Positions 48,472 through 58,216 of a DNA stretch of 64,000 nucleotides are shown piece after piece. The DNA comes from DATGUP01 sp035301265 (GTDB lineage: Bacteria > Bacillota > Bacilli > Bacillales > Amphibacillaceae), in assembly GCA_035301265.1 (NCBI GenBank), contig DATGUP010000004.1, positions 1 to 64,000 of the forward strand, in the 5' to 3' direction. Made by a program: the position numbers and the translations under genes. The notes beneath the pieces are model-generated. The model searched no databases. It saw only the letters and a program-made list of their open reading frames with translations, and was not told where the DNA came from. Position 1 is the first letter of the stretch. Every line of letters starts with the position of its first letter.

Positions 48472-51102
48472 TTACTTGGCATCAAACCAGCTGTCGCCAT
48501 ATGCATAATCAACTTTTAGTGGAACAGTTAATTTAACTGTATTTTCCATGACAGCCGGCACAATTTCTTTCAAACGGGCGACTTCTTCTTTTGGCGCTTC
48601 AAGAATCAATTCGTCATGAACTTGCAACAATATGCGTGCTCGAAGCTTTTCTTCCGTTAATTTTCGATGTAAATCGATCATCGCTTTCTTGATGATATCT
48701 GCTGCACTTCCTTGGATGGGCGTGTTCATAGCAGTCCGTTCAGCAAAGCTGCGCCGATTAAAATTACGGCTGGTAATGTCAGGCAAATAGCGTCTTCGTT
48801 TCATCAAAGTTGTTACGTAACCTTTTTGTTTTGCTTCTTGAACGATCTCATCCATATAAGCTTTCACGCTTGGATAGCTGGCAAAATAACGTTCGATGAA
48901 GGTTTTAGCTTCCTTACGAGAAATACCGAGATTTTGTGATAGACCGTAATCGCTAATGCCGTATACGATACCGAAATTAACAGCTTTAGCCTGACGGCGC
49001 ATATCGGCGGTCACATCATCACGCGATACATGAAAAACATCCATCGCTGTCTGCGTATGAATGTCGACATCGTTTCTAAACGCAGCAGCCAATTTTTCAT
49101 CCCCAGCGATGTGGGCTAATACACGCAATTCAATTTGTGAGTAGTCTGCAGAAAACATCACCCAGTCTTTTTCGGCGGGTACAAATGCCTGCCTGATTTT
49201 GCGTCCTTCTTCAAGACGAATGGGGATGTTTTGCAAATTCGGTTCAATCGAACTTAACCGGCCCGTTTGTGTTAAAGCTTGGTTGAACTGGGTGTGAATT
49301 TTATGCGTTTTTTTGTCCACTACTTTCAAAAGCCCTTCAATATAAGTGGATTGCAGTTTTCCGAGTTGTCTGTACAATAATAGTTTCGGTATGATCGGGT
49401 GTTTGTCGCGCAATTGTTCGAGTACATCGGCTGCGGTTGAATAACCTGTTTTTGTTTTTTTAATAACAGGTAACCCGAGTTTTTCAAACAAAATTGGACC
49501 GAGCTGCTTAGGGGAATTCAAATTGAATGATTCGCCAGCCAGTTCGTGAATTTCTTCTTCCAGATCACGAAGACGATTTTGCAAATCTTCCCCCATCTCT
49601 TTGAGGCGTTGGACATCCACGTGAACGCCAGTATGTTCCATCTCGCCTAAAATAAGCGCCAGTGGCATTTCTAACTCTTTGAGCAAAGCATATTGTTCAT
49701 TGGCCTTGAGCTCTTCTTCCATCGTTTCTTGTAACTTATAAAGAAGACGTGTCTTTCGAACAACGTGCTCCGCTAATACAGATGGTTCAGGCAGCTTTAA
49801 TTTTGCTCCTTTACCGTACACCTCTTCGTCAAAACGCACATTGTTATACCCCATGCGGCTTGCAATGGCCGGAATATCATGATGGTTATCGGCGGGGTTG
49901 AGTAAGTACGAAGCCATTAGCATATCAAAGACCATGCCTTGAATACGAATTCCATGATTCAATAGAGCAACTTGTGTCTTTTTAGCATCAAACACTATTT
50001 TTTTCTGACCCGCGTCTTCCGCCCAACGTTTAAACACCGGGGATGTTACAGCGACTTCCGTCGGTATGAAACAGGCGTGCTTTTCATTGACAATCCCGAT
50101 TCCCTCGATTTCACCATAATGGTAATTATCCGCGAGCATTTCGACCACAAGCGCATCATTGCCGGTAAATATGTCGGCATCAAGCTCATGGATAACCGTA
50201 TATTCTATAGGCGGCATCTTGTTTTTTGCAGTATCATCGGCATCAGTGAGACGACTGACAAGCGATTTAAAACCGAGATCTGTGAAAATAGCGCGAACGT
50301 CGTTTGTTGCATACCCTTTATAGACGGTCGTTTCCGTAGAAATCTCCAGTGGGGCATCGCGTTCAATCGTCACAAGTTGCTTGCTCATAAACGCTTCTTC
50401 CTTATGATTGGTGAGATTCTCCTTCAATTTCTTACCACGTATATCATCAATATGGTCATAAACATTTTCTAATGATTGATATTCGTTTAATAATTTCGTA
50501 GCGGTTTTCTGACCTACTCCGGGAACACCGGGGATATTATCCGAATGATCGCCCATCAATGCTTTCAAATCAATGATTTGTTCAGGTGAAACGCCCATTT
50601 CTTTTTTCAGTGTAGCGGGCGTATAAGCTTCAACTTCACTGATTCCTTTTTTCGTTACATGAACGGTTACTCGATCTGAAACGAGTTGCAACATATCCTT
50701 GTCTCCCGATATAATCGTCACACGCCAGTCTTTTTCTTCGGCCTGATGGGCCAATGTACCGATAATATCATCCGCTTCATACTGATCGAGCTGGTAGTGC
50801 GGTATATGGAAAGCATCGAGCAGCTCTTTGACGACTGGAAATTGCTCTGATAACTCCGGCGGGGTCTTTTCGCGACCACCTTTGTATTCTTGATAAGTGG
50901 CATGGCGAAACGTTGTCTTTCCCGCATCAAAGGCGACGAGAATATGCGATGGTTTTTCCTCATCCAAAATGCGCAATAACATCGTTGTAAAGCCGTAGAC
51001 ACCATTCGTATAAATCCCTTTATCATTGTTTAACAATGGCAAAGCAAAAAAAGCTCTGTACAAAATACTGTTTCCATCAATCAAAACTAACTTATTCGTC
51101 AA
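48472..51102 (-). CDS. polA: DNA polymerase I
   Basis: PolA (876 residues) fills gaps and removes Okazaki primers. It has an N-terminal 5' nuclease (LVLIDGNSILYRAFFALP; IISGDKDMLQLVSDRV; DHSDNIPGVPGVGQKTATKL) and a central exonuclease-like domain in which the metal-binding Asp/Glu motif is absent (VVEMLADNYH), so no proofreading is expected, as in other Bacillus PolA. The polymerase has FSADYSQIELRVLAHIAGDE (motif A), RRQAKAVNFGIVYGIS (O helix) and LLQVHDELILEAP (motif C). It starts 15 bases upstream of mutM. Confidence 0.97.
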   Translation of the reverse strand: MTNKLVLIDGNSILYRAFFALPLLNNDKGIYTNGVYGFTTMLLRILDEEKPSHILVAFDAGKTTFRHATYQEYKGGREKTPPELSEQFPVVKELLDAFHIPHYQLDQYEADDIIGTLAHQAEEKDWRVTIISGDKDMLQLVSDRVTVHVTKKGISEVEAYTPATLKKEMGVSPEQIIDLKALMGDHSDNIPGVPGVGQKTATKLLNEYQSLENVYDHIDDIRGKKLKENLTNHKEEAFMSKQLVTIERDAPLEISTETTVYKGYATNDVRAIFTDLGFKSLVSRLTDADDTAKNKMPPIEYTVIHELDADIFTGNDALVVEMLADNYHYGEIEGIGIVNEKHACFIPTEVAVTSPVFKRWAEDAGQKKIVFDAKKTQVALLNHGIRIQGMVFDMLMASYLLNPADNHHDIPAIASRMGYNNVRFDEEVYGKGAKLKLPEPSVLAEHVVRKTRLLYKLQETMEEELKANEQYALLKELEMPLALILGEMEHTGVHVDVQRLKEMGEDLQNRLRDLEEEIHELAGESFNLNSPKQLGPILFEKLGLPVIKKTKTGYSTAADVLEQLRDKHPIIPKLLLYRQLGKLQSTYIEGLLKVVDKKTHKIHTQFNQALTQTGRLSSIEPNLQNIPIRLEEGRKIRQAFVPAEKDWVMFSADYSQIELRVLAHIAGDEKLAAAFRNDVDIHTQTAMDVFHVSRDDVTADMRRQAKAVNFGIVYGISDYGLSQNLGISRKEAKTFIERYFASYPSVKAYMDEIVQEAKQKGYVTTLMKRRRYLPDITSRNFNRRSFAERTAMNTPIQGSAADIIKKAMIDLHRKLTEEKLRARILLQVHDELILEAPKEEVARLKEIVPAVMENTVKLTVPLKVDYAYGDSWFDAK

Positions 51103-51156
51103 CAGCTTGCCTCCTCTTCGGCAATGATTTCAATTGTTCTCCCTCTCGCTACTCCA

Positions 51157-52530
51157 TTATACGTGATGCTGTGGTAGATGAATAACAAAACGCGTCCCTC
51201 GATCTGGTTGACTGTCAACTGTAATCTGACCACCATGAACTTCTACGATATGTTTAACGATCGCTAGTCCAAGACCGGTTCCTCCAGTGTTTCGGCTCCG
51301 CGCCGCATCAACTCGATAAAATCGCTCGAATATACGCGGTAAGACAGATTCATCCATGCCTATCCCTGTATCGTCCACTTGAATACGAATAGCATCGTCA
51401 ATTTCGACAATGGACAGAGAAACCTTCCCATGTTCTGGTGTATAATTGATAGCATTATCCAATAAATTCATTAACATTTGCCTTATTTGCTCAACATCCC
51501 CTGATAGGTGTACATCACTTTGGAGATGATTCGTAAATGAAATACGTTTTCGCGCGGCTTTCTGCTTGATGACCGGTGTGATCTCCTTGATTAGGTCATT
51601 CATCGTAAATGCCGTCATTTCTGGTTCGTACTCATCTTTTTCCAATTTAGATAACATGAGCAAATCATCGATCAAAAATTGTAGCCGTTCACTTTCCTTG
51701 TGAATGATTTTTAGAAACTCTTCACGCGTAGCCCGGTCATCCTTCGCACCGTCAAGCAATGTTTCAGAAAAACCTTTGATGGATGTAATCGGTGTTTGCA
51801 ACTCGTGGGAGACATTAGCCACAAAATCTTTTCGCATCGTTTCGAGTTTTTTAAGCTCCGTAATATCATACAAAACGAGAACAGCGCCTTTTAACAGTTG
51901 GCGTTCATTGAAAATCGGTGCACCGACGACTTCAAGATAATATTTTTCAATTCCTTTATAATGAACAAATGAATCTTTCACATTTTTTTCATACAAAAAT
52001 GTTTGCTGAATCGTTTGATGAATTTTTTCATTGTTTAATACATCATAATACAAGTATCCGATGTAGTCCCGCGCTGTTTTCCCAAACATATTGACCACAC
52101 GTCGATTGACCAAGTGTATATAACCCTTCTCATCGATGAGAACTAGGCCGCTAACCGTATTATCGATGACTGTTTTGAGTTGTTCAGACTGAATCTGCTC
52201 GTGAAAGGCTAATTCGCTTAATTGCCGAGCTAGGCGATTGATCTTTTGATTGAGTTGACCGATACTGCCATTGGCTGTGTAGCGAATTCGTGCCCTGTAA
52301 TTTCCTTTCAGCAGTTCATCGACTGTATGGACAGCTTTGCGGACGGGTTTGACATATTTATCAAACACGTGATAAAGCATGACCATAAGGACAACATATT
52401 GGAAAAATAAAATAAAAACAAGCATAATCGCATTTTCAACCGCATAGCTTAAAATAATACCAGTCAAGACTACAATGGCGAGCAAGCCGAGAATGTATGA
52501 AAATACCGTGCGTGAAAATAGCTCTTTCAT
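51157..52530 (-). CDS. phoR: PhoR-like sensor histidine kinase lacking an extracytoplasmic domain
   Basis: This 457-residue kinase pairs with PhoP in phosphate-starvation control. Two membrane helices (about 9-29 and 34-54) are joined by a loop of only a few residues. HAMP (about 57-110), a PAS domain (about 118-230), the H-box FVANVSHELQTPI (near 250), an N-box MLMNLLDNAINYTP and G-boxes VDDTGIGM and GGTGLGLAIVKHIV follow. B. subtilis PhoR is about 120 residues longer because it has an extracytoplasmic PDC domain, which is missing here. The N terminus looks native, with an ATG overlapping the phoP stop by 4 bases. Confidence 0.93.
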   Translation of the reverse strand: MKELFSRTVFSYILGLLAIVVLTGIILSYAVENAIMLVFILFFQYVVLMVMLYHVFDKYVKPVRKAVHTVDELLKGNYRARIRYTANGSIGQLNQKINRLARQLSELAFHEQIQSEQLKTVIDNTVSGLVLIDEKGYIHLVNRRVVNMFGKTARDYIGYLYYDVLNNEKIHQTIQQTFLYEKNVKDSFVHYKGIEKYYLEVVGAPIFNERQLLKGAVLVLYDITELKKLETMRKDFVANVSHELQTPITSIKGFSETLLDGAKDDRATREEFLKIIHKESERLQFLIDDLLMLSKLEKDEYEPEMTAFTMNDLIKEITPVIKQKAARKRISFTNHLQSDVHLSGDVEQIRQMLMNLLDNAINYTPEHGKVSLSIVEIDDAIRIQVDDTGIGMDESVLPRIFERFYRVDAARSRNTGGTGLGLAIVKHIVEVHGGQITVDSQPDRGTRFVIHLPQHHV

Positions 52531-53225
52531 GGTGTCGCTGCCTCCATTTTATACCCTAGGCCCCTAACTGTTTTAATGTAAACAGGATGCTTGGAATCTG
52601 ATTCGATTTTTTCTCGCAGACGGCTTATATGAACGTCGACGATTCGTGTATCGCCGGCAAAGTCATAATCCCAAACATCTTTTAACAACCGTTCTCTTGA
52701 TAACACTTGTCCTTGATGGATAGCAAGGTAATAAAGAAGCTCAAATTCTTTCCGCGTGAATGTCAAAATATTCGCATTTTTTTCCGCTTCAAATCGATCA
52801 GGATAAATAATAAGGTCTCCTACATGAACGGCTTTACCATGGACTCTCCCCTCTCTATAAGCCCGGCGCATGATTGCTCTCATTCGAGCGAGGAGTTCCT
52901 TTAGGCTAAACGGTTTCGTCAAGTAATCATCAGCACCTAAATCGAGCCCCAACACTTTGTCGTGTTCTGTCCCTTTTGCTGTCAACATTAAGATCGGTGT
53001 TTCAATACGATGTTCTCGCAAATGGGTACATACGCTCAACCCATCGATTCCAGGAAGTAAAATATCAAGAATGATCAAATCGTATGCATGTTGCTTTGCT
53101 TTTTTGATTGCTTGATGTCCGTCGCGCGCCACATCGATCAAATATCCTGCCTTTTCAATATTGAATGCCAACAGCCTGACGATCGATTCTTCATCATCAA
53201 CAATCAAGATGGTTTGTTTCATCAC
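52527..53225 (-). CDS. phoP: PhoP-like response regulator
   Basis: PhoP (232 residues) is an OmpR-type regulator. The receiver has the acidic pocket VDDEES near residue 10, the phosphorylated aspartate D54 in LILDILLPGIDG, the switch Thr in LMLTAKGTEHDK and Lys in YLTKPFSLKEL. The winged-helix domain has FTRKEFELLYYLAIHQGQVL and TRIVDVHISRLREKIE, with KTVRGLGYKME at the end. It shares an operon with phoR through a 4-base overlap and activates phosphate-scavenging genes. Confidence 0.96.
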   Translation of the reverse strand: MMKQTILIVDDEESIVRLLAFNIEKAGYLIDVARDGHQAIKKAKQHAYDLIILDILLPGIDGLSVCTHLREHRIETPILMLTAKGTEHDKVLGLDLGADDYLTKPFSLKELLARMRAIMRRAYREGRVHGKAVHVGDLIIYPDRFEAEKNANILTFTRKEFELLYYLAIHQGQVLSRERLLKDVWDYDFAGDTRIVDVHISRLREKIESDSKHPVYIKTVRGLGYKMEAATP

Positions 53226-53370
53226 AGAGCCTCGCTTTGTCTTGTAGTCAAGTGTCCATCTTTATCTTACAATGAAGAAGCAGGAATGTGAATAGAAGCG
53301 CAGTCGGGAAAAATAGCAAAAATAACCATTCACTCAACGCATTGCGATGAAAGCATACGATAACCATTTA

Positions 53371-53409
53371 AAAAGCATCTTTCCGCACCGATGTTGCAGA
53401 AAGATGCTT
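53371..53409 (-). terminator. Intrinsic terminator after mdh
   Basis: AAGCATCTTTC (53373-53383) pairs perfectly with GAAAGATGCTT (53399-53409) and leads on the minus strand into TTTTTAAAT. It lies 13 bases after the mdh stop. Confidence 0.88.
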
Positions 53410-53421
53410 GAATTTGCTCAA

Positions 53422-54360
53422 CTATTGCAATACATTGAGCACATTTTTAACCGAAGCGACAGATTTATCGAGTGCTGCTTTTTCCTCATCTGTTAAATCA
53501 AGTTCAATAATTTGTTCCAATCCTTTGCCGCCAAGAATTGTCGGAACACCAAGATAAATGTCATTATATCCATATTCCCCTTCCAGATAGGCAATCGCCG
53601 GCAATATGCGACGCTGATCTTTTAAAATGGCTTCGGCCATAACAGTCAGTGAAGCTGCCGGTGCATAATAGGCACTGCCGTTTCCTAAAAGGCTGACAAT
53701 CTCTCCTCCGCCTTTGCGCGTCCGTTCAACAATCGCATCCAAGCGGTCTTTCGAAAGTAGCTTTTCCAGCGGAATACCGCCTGCATACGAATAGCGAATA
53801 AGCGGTACCATATCGTCGCCATGACCGCCAAGGACAAAACCTGTCACGTCCTTTACAGACAGATTAAGTTCCTCGGCGACAAAGCTGCGAAAGCGGGCAG
53901 TATCGAGAACACCTGACTGGCCGATAACGCGTTCTTTTGGAAACCCGGACTCTTTAAACACGGTATATGTCATCGCATCAACCGGATTGGTCAATACGAT
54001 AATAAAACAGTCCGGTGAGTACTTCACAATGTCTTTCGTCACAGATTTCATAATGTCAGCATTCGTATTGACTAAATCATCACGGCTCATACCCGGTTTA
54101 CGGGCGACCCCTGCTGTAATAATGACTAAATCTGATCCTTTTGTATCCGCATAATCAGCCGTCCCCGTAATCTGCGCATCGAAACCTTGTACAGGACTTG
54201 CCTCAAACATATCCAAAGCCTTGCCCTTTGTTGGATCTTCCATATCGGGGATGTCGACGAGCACGACATCACCGAGTTCTTTTTGGGCAAGCAGCAAAGC
54301 GGTCGTTGCCCCTGTAAATCCTGATCCGATGACTGAGATTTTTCTTCGTTTGATTGCCAT
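53422..54360 (-). CDS. mdh: Malate dehydrogenase
   Basis: NAD-dependent malate dehydrogenase (312 residues), last TCA step. It is of the LDH-like Bacillus type: Rossmann motif VIGSGFTGATTALLLAQ, DIPDMEDPTKGKALD as NAD-selective acidic strand end, ITAGVARKPGMSRDDL (catalytic-loop arginines), LTNPVDAMTY, and LGGHGDDMVPLIRY with the active His near 180. GTG at 54363 and ATG at 54360 are both possible starts; spacing from AAAGGGG favours ATG. It is 21 bases after icd in citZ–icd–mdh. Confidence 0.97.
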   Translation of the reverse strand: MAIKRRKISVIGSGFTGATTALLLAQKELGDVVLVDIPDMEDPTKGKALDMFEASPVQGFDAQITGTADYADTKGSDLVIITAGVARKPGMSRDDLVNTNADIMKSVTKDIVKYSPDCFIIVLTNPVDAMTYTVFKESGFPKERVIGQSGVLDTARFRSFVAEELNLSVKDVTGFVLGGHGDDMVPLIRYSYAGGIPLEKLLSKDRLDAIVERTRKGGGEIVSLLGNGSAYYAPAASLTVMAEAILKDQRRILPAIAYLEGEYGYNDIYLGVPTILGGKGLEQIIELDLTDEEKAALDKSVASVKNVLNVLQ

Positions 54361-54381
54361 CACGTATCCCCTTTTCCCTTT

Positions 54382-55653
54382 TTAATCCATATTTTTAATG
54401 AGTTCATCACCAAATTCGGATGTTTTGACTTCTTTTGCACCATCCATCAAGCGAGCGAAGTCATATGTGACCACTTTCGATGCAATCGTTTTATCCATCG
54501 CTTTGGTAATGAGATCTGCTGCTTCTCGCCAGCCAATATGCTCAAGCATCAAAACACCCGATAGAATAACAGAAGAAGGGTTCACTTTATCGAGACCGGC
54601 GTATTTAGGAGCCGTGCCATGTGTTGCTTCAAAAATGGCATGGCCTGTATCATAGTTGATGTTCGCCCCGGGGGCAATGCCAATGCCACCTACTTGAGCT
54701 GCTAGAGCATCGGAAATATAGTCTCCGTTCAGGTTCATCGTTGCCACGACATCAAATTCTTTGGCACGTGTCAAAATTTGCTGCAAGAAAATGTCAGCTA
54801 TCGCGTCTTTCACGATGATTTTACCAGCAGCTACCGCTTCATCCTCGGCTCGATTGGCTGCCTCTTTTCCTTCTTTTTCGACAATCCGGTCGTACTCAGC
54901 CCATGTGAAGACTTTGTCGCCAAATTCTTCTTCGGCTACTTCATATCCCCAGTTCTTGAATGCCCCTTCAGTAAATTTCATAATGTTTCCTTTATGGACG
55001 AGTGTCACATTCCTGCGTCCTTCATCAAGCGCATACTGAATGGCCGCACGGACAAGCCGTTTCGTTCCTTCTTCAGAAACCGGTTTAATGCCGATTCCCG
55101 ATGTTTCTGGAAAGCGGATTTTATGTACATTCATATCGTTTTCTAAAAAATCGATGACCTTTTTCACTTCGTCTGAGCCTTTTTGCCACTCAATACCAGC
55201 ATAAATATCTTCGGTGTTCTCTCGAAACACAACCATATCTACATCTTCCGGGCGTTTCACTGGAGACGGAACACCGCTAAAATAGCGAACTGGACGCAGA
55301 CATGTAAATAAATCAAGCTCTTGGCGAAGCGCCACATTCAGCGACCGGATACCTCCGCCGACGGGTGTCGTCAATGGCCCTTTAATAGCGATTTTGTATT
55401 CATCAATCGTTTGAAGGGTTTCATCAGGCAACCATTCACCTGTTTTATCATAGGCTTTTTGCCCTGCATATACTTCCTTCCATTCAATGGTTTTTGCCCC
55501 ATTATATGCTTTTTCGACAGCCGCCTCGAGAACTTTTTTTGCCGCTGCCCAAATATCAGGACCTGTGCCATCTCCTTCGATAAAGGGGATAATCGGGTGA
55601 TCCGGTGTCGTCACCTTGCCCTTTTCGACAGTAATTTTCTCACCTTTTGCCAT
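54382..55653 (-). CDS. icd: Isocitrate dehydrogenase [NADP+]
   Basis: Icd (423 residues) decarboxylates isocitrate to 2-oxoglutarate. The substrate-binding block is LTTPVGGGIRSLNVALRQEL, which includes the regulatory/substrate serine, followed by RENTEDIYAGIEW, VTLVHKGNIMKFTEGAFKNW, the metal Asp block LNGDYISDALAAQVGG and HGTAPKYAGLDKVNPSSVIL. NADP preference is indicated by residues such as YDFARLMDG in the late helix. The start at 55653 follows AGAGGAGGTTTGACT; an upstream frame of eight codons is unsupported. Confidence 0.97.
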   Translation of the reverse strand: MAKGEKITVEKGKVTTPDHPIIPFIEGDGTGPDIWAAAKKVLEAAVEKAYNGAKTIEWKEVYAGQKAYDKTGEWLPDETLQTIDEYKIAIKGPLTTPVGGGIRSLNVALRQELDLFTCLRPVRYFSGVPSPVKRPEDVDMVVFRENTEDIYAGIEWQKGSDEVKKVIDFLENDMNVHKIRFPETSGIGIKPVSEEGTKRLVRAAIQYALDEGRRNVTLVHKGNIMKFTEGAFKNWGYEVAEEEFGDKVFTWAEYDRIVEKEGKEAANRAEDEAVAAGKIIVKDAIADIFLQQILTRAKEFDVVATMNLNGDYISDALAAQVGGIGIAPGANINYDTGHAIFEATHGTAPKYAGLDKVNPSSVILSGVLMLEHIGWREAADLITKAMDKTIASKVVTYDFARLMDGAKEVKTSEFGDELIKNMD

Positions 55654-55711
55654 AGTCAAACCTCCTCTATTCGTCATACAATTATATAGTTTATCATATT
55701 TCTCAATACAT

Positions 55712-55739
55712 GATAATAGCCGGAAAACCGGCTATTATC
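55712..55739. terminator. Hairpin between citZ and icd
   Basis: GATAATAGCCGG (55712-55723) pairs perfectly with CCGGCTATTATC (55728-55739) around a 4-base loop. No T tract follows on the minus strand, so it may be an mRNA processing or stabilising element rather than a full terminator. Confidence 0.65.
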
Positions 55740-55753
55740 GCAAAACAAAATGG

Positions 55754-56872
55754 TTAGCTGCGATTTTCAATGGCGATGTATTCCTGAGCCTCTGGTCCAG
55801 TGTATTCAGCACGTGGGCGAATGAGGCGATTGTTTGCATATTGTTCTAAAATATGGGCTAGCCAACCGGATACACGACTGATGGCAAAAATCGGTGTGAA
55901 TAAGTCATGCTCGATACCTAAACTATGGTAGACAGATGCGGAATAGAAATCAACATTTGCCGGCAACCCTTTTTCTTCTTTAATAAACTCCTCAATTTTG
56001 ACAGAAATGTTATACCATTTGGGCTGGCCGGTAATTTTGGTCAATTCTTTCGACATGCGTTTTAAATGTTTAGCTCGTGGATCGCCTTTTCGATATACAC
56101 GGTGGCCCATCCCCATTATTTTCTCTTTATTGGCCAATTTCTCCTTTATGTACGGAATCGCCCGCTCCTCTTCACCGATTTCCATAAGCATTTTCATCAC
56201 TTGTTCGTTAGCGCCACCGTGGAGAGGCCCTTTTAATGCTCCTATGGCCGCCGTAATACCTGAATATACGTCTGAAAGCGTCGCCACACAAACTCGAGAC
56301 GTAAATGTTGACGCATTCAATTCATGGTCAGCATGTAGAACAAGGGCTTTATTCATCGCATCTACTTCGACTTCATCCGCCTCTTCTCCTTTAAGCATAT
56401 AAAGAAAGTTGGCCGCATATCCGAGGTCTTTTCTCGGCGCAACAGGCGATTTTCCTTGACGGATACGGGCAAATGCAGCAACAATGGTAGCTATTTTTGC
56501 CTGCAGGCGGATCGCTTTTCGCATATTGGCCGCCTCATCCATTACATCGGCTTCTTCATCGTACAGTCCGAGAAGAGAGACAGCTGTTCTAAGCGCTGCC
56601 ATGGGGTGGACTTTCGTCAAATCATAAGATTGCAAATGATCGATAATCGCATCGGGAATATCCATGTTGTCGGCTAATTTCTGCTTCAAATCTTCGAGTT
56701 CAGCCTGCGTCGGAAGTTTCTGATTCCATAGTAAAAAAACAACTTCCTCAAAACTCGAATTTTCCGCCAAATCATCAATTTTATAGCCTACATATGTCAA
56801 CTGATCATCGATAATCGAACTGATCGATGATTGCGTTGCGATAACGCCTTCAAGACCTTTCGTCGCTGTCAT
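55754..56872 (-). CDS. citZ: Citrate synthase
   Basis: CitZ (372 residues) condenses oxaloacetate and acetyl-CoA. It belongs to the hexameric/small type: KGLEGVIATQSSISSIIDDQ, VLHADHELNASTFTSRVCVA (catalytic His), IGALKGPLHGGANEQVMKML (second catalytic His), GMGHRVYRKGDPRAKHLK and VDFYSASVYHSLGIEHDLFT (catalytic Asp). The start at 56872 follows AAAGGGAGAGGG; eighteen in-frame codons upstream are unsupported. It heads citZ–icd–mdh. A hairpin lies in the leader. Confidence 0.96.
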   Translation of the reverse strand: MTATKGLEGVIATQSSISSIIDDQLTYVGYKIDDLAENSSFEEVVFLLWNQKLPTQAELEDLKQKLADNMDIPDAIIDHLQSYDLTKVHPMAALRTAVSLLGLYDEEADVMDEAANMRKAIRLQAKIATIVAAFARIRQGKSPVAPRKDLGYAANFLYMLKGEEADEVEVDAMNKALVLHADHELNASTFTSRVCVATLSDVYSGITAAIGALKGPLHGGANEQVMKMLMEIGEEERAIPYIKEKLANKEKIMGMGHRVYRKGDPRAKHLKRMSKELTKITGQPKWYNISVKIEEFIKEEKGLPANVDFYSASVYHSLGIEHDLFTPIFAISRVSGWLAHILEQYANNRLIRPRAEYTGPEAQEYIAIENRS

Positions 56873-56930
56873 AACAAACCCTCTCCCTTTTTCTATATTG
56901 GTGTGCACAAAATGCACCGTATTCATTCAA

Positions 56931-57000
56931 CAATATTCCACTTAGGAATATTGCCCTCCCCCCACGACCAATTATAATAGATTATCCACTGAATGTGAAT
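56931..57000 (-). promoter_or_regulatory. citZ promoter and leader hairpin
   Basis: On the minus strand TTCACA, 17 bases, TATAAT (-10 at 56971-56976) form a promoter. Between it and the gene, CAATATTCC pairs perfectly with GGAATATTG (56931-56953), about 60 bases upstream of the start codon. I see no convincing CcpC or cre match. Confidence 0.55.
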
Positions 57001-57106
57001 TGAAAACCATTCCAATTTTGCTTATGCGTATGATAGCGTCTATTTTTTATTTCTCAAGCATACAAAACATAATACAAGCACTTATGACGACTGAAGGTGA
57101 TTTGTC

Positions 57107-58213
57107 ATGCCTAAAATCTTGCTTGAGCGCTTCTGGAGATTTTTTCTTGTATTAGCTTTAACAATATGTATCTATGCTATATTAAAATTTACGTTAATAA
57201 ACTTCTATCCTTTTGTGCTCGCTGCGTGCTTTGCATATTTTCTGAACCCGATTGTTACATACTTGACAAACAGACTGAAACTTCCCCGCGCGCTTATCAC
57301 ATCAATCGTCGTGCTCGTGCTGATCATGCTTTCTGTCGGCAGTATGTTTTTCATCATCGCGGAATTGCTAGAAGGAGCCGTTTATTTGGCGGAAAAGCTT
57401 CCGGAACATTTTTATGCTGCTATCACTATTGCCGAACGTTATCTCTATGCTAGCATACTTCCTCTGTATGAAAAAGTGCTATCGTTTATCCATACATTGA
57501 GCCCATCGCAGCAGGAAACTATCCGAAAGCAAATCGAGCAATTCACTAACCAAGTCGCTGTCTCAGGTTCTACCTTTTTAAAGCATGTATTGCTGCAAAT
57601 TCCAAATGCTTTGTCTATTGTCCCAGCATCCATCACATTGTTTATCGTCACGTGTATAGCTACATTTTTAATGACTAACGACTGGCCGCGTTTACAACAC
57701 CGCGTCGTTAACGCTATACCAGATCGAATCCGACATGGAGGCGCGAATATTTTGATATCATTTAAACAAACGATGGGCAACTATTTAAAAGGTGAATTGA
57801 AACTCGTTTTCTTTTCGGCTTTACTCGTTTATACCGGACTGCTCGTTTTGCGTATAGATTATGCGTTAACGATCACATGTTTTATTGCCATCATCGATCT
57901 CTTTCCGTTTATCGGGACAGGTATCTTGTTTATACCGTGGATTTTATATATGTTCATGACTGCTGAATATGCAATGGTCATCGGCTTATCCATATTATAC
58001 ATGTCTGTGATCGTCCAGCGCCAGTTGCTGGAACCGAAAATACGATCGGCAAGCGTCGGGTTAAGTCCGCTTGCCGTCCTGTTTATTCTGTTTTTTTCCC
58101 TTCGATTCTGGGGCATCCTCGGGCTGTTTATATCGCCTGTTCTTCTCATACTGCTTGGAACATTACATACCACCGGAGCTTTAAAAAACGTGTGGCGCTA
58201 TATTAAAGGATAA
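57107..58213 (+). CDS. ytvI: Sporulation integral membrane protein YtvI (AI-2E exporter family)
   Basis: This 368-residue membrane protein of the AI-2E/PerM family has about 7-8 hydrophobic segments. Family blocks are NFYPFVLAACFAYFLNPIVT (about 32-51), the central LTLFIVTCIATFLMTNDWPR-like helix, and the conserved C-terminal DLFPFIGTGILFIPWILYMF with VQRQLLEPKI. B. subtilis YtvI is annotated as a sporulation membrane protein, but transported substrates are unproven. ATG follows GAAGGTGATTTGTC. It is convergent with fxsA: only 3 bases separate the stops, and I see no terminator between. Confidence 0.88.
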   Translation: MPKILLERFWRFFLVLALTICIYAILKFTLINFYPFVLAACFAYFLNPIVTYLTNRLKLPRALITSIVVLVLIMLSVGSMFFIIAELLEGAVYLAEKLPEHFYAAITIAERYLYASILPLYEKVLSFIHTLSPSQQETIRKQIEQFTNQVAVSGSTFLKHVLLQIPNALSIVPASITLFIVTCIATFLMTNDWPRLQHRVVNAIPDRIRHGGANILISFKQTMGNYLKGELKLVFFSALLVYTGLLVLRIDYALTITCFIAIIDLFPFIGTGILFIPWILYMFMTAEYAMVIGLSILYMSVIVQRQLLEPKIRSASVGLSPLAVLFILFFSLRFWGILGLFISPVLLILLGTLHTTGALKNVWRYIKG

Positions 58214-58216
58214 AAT

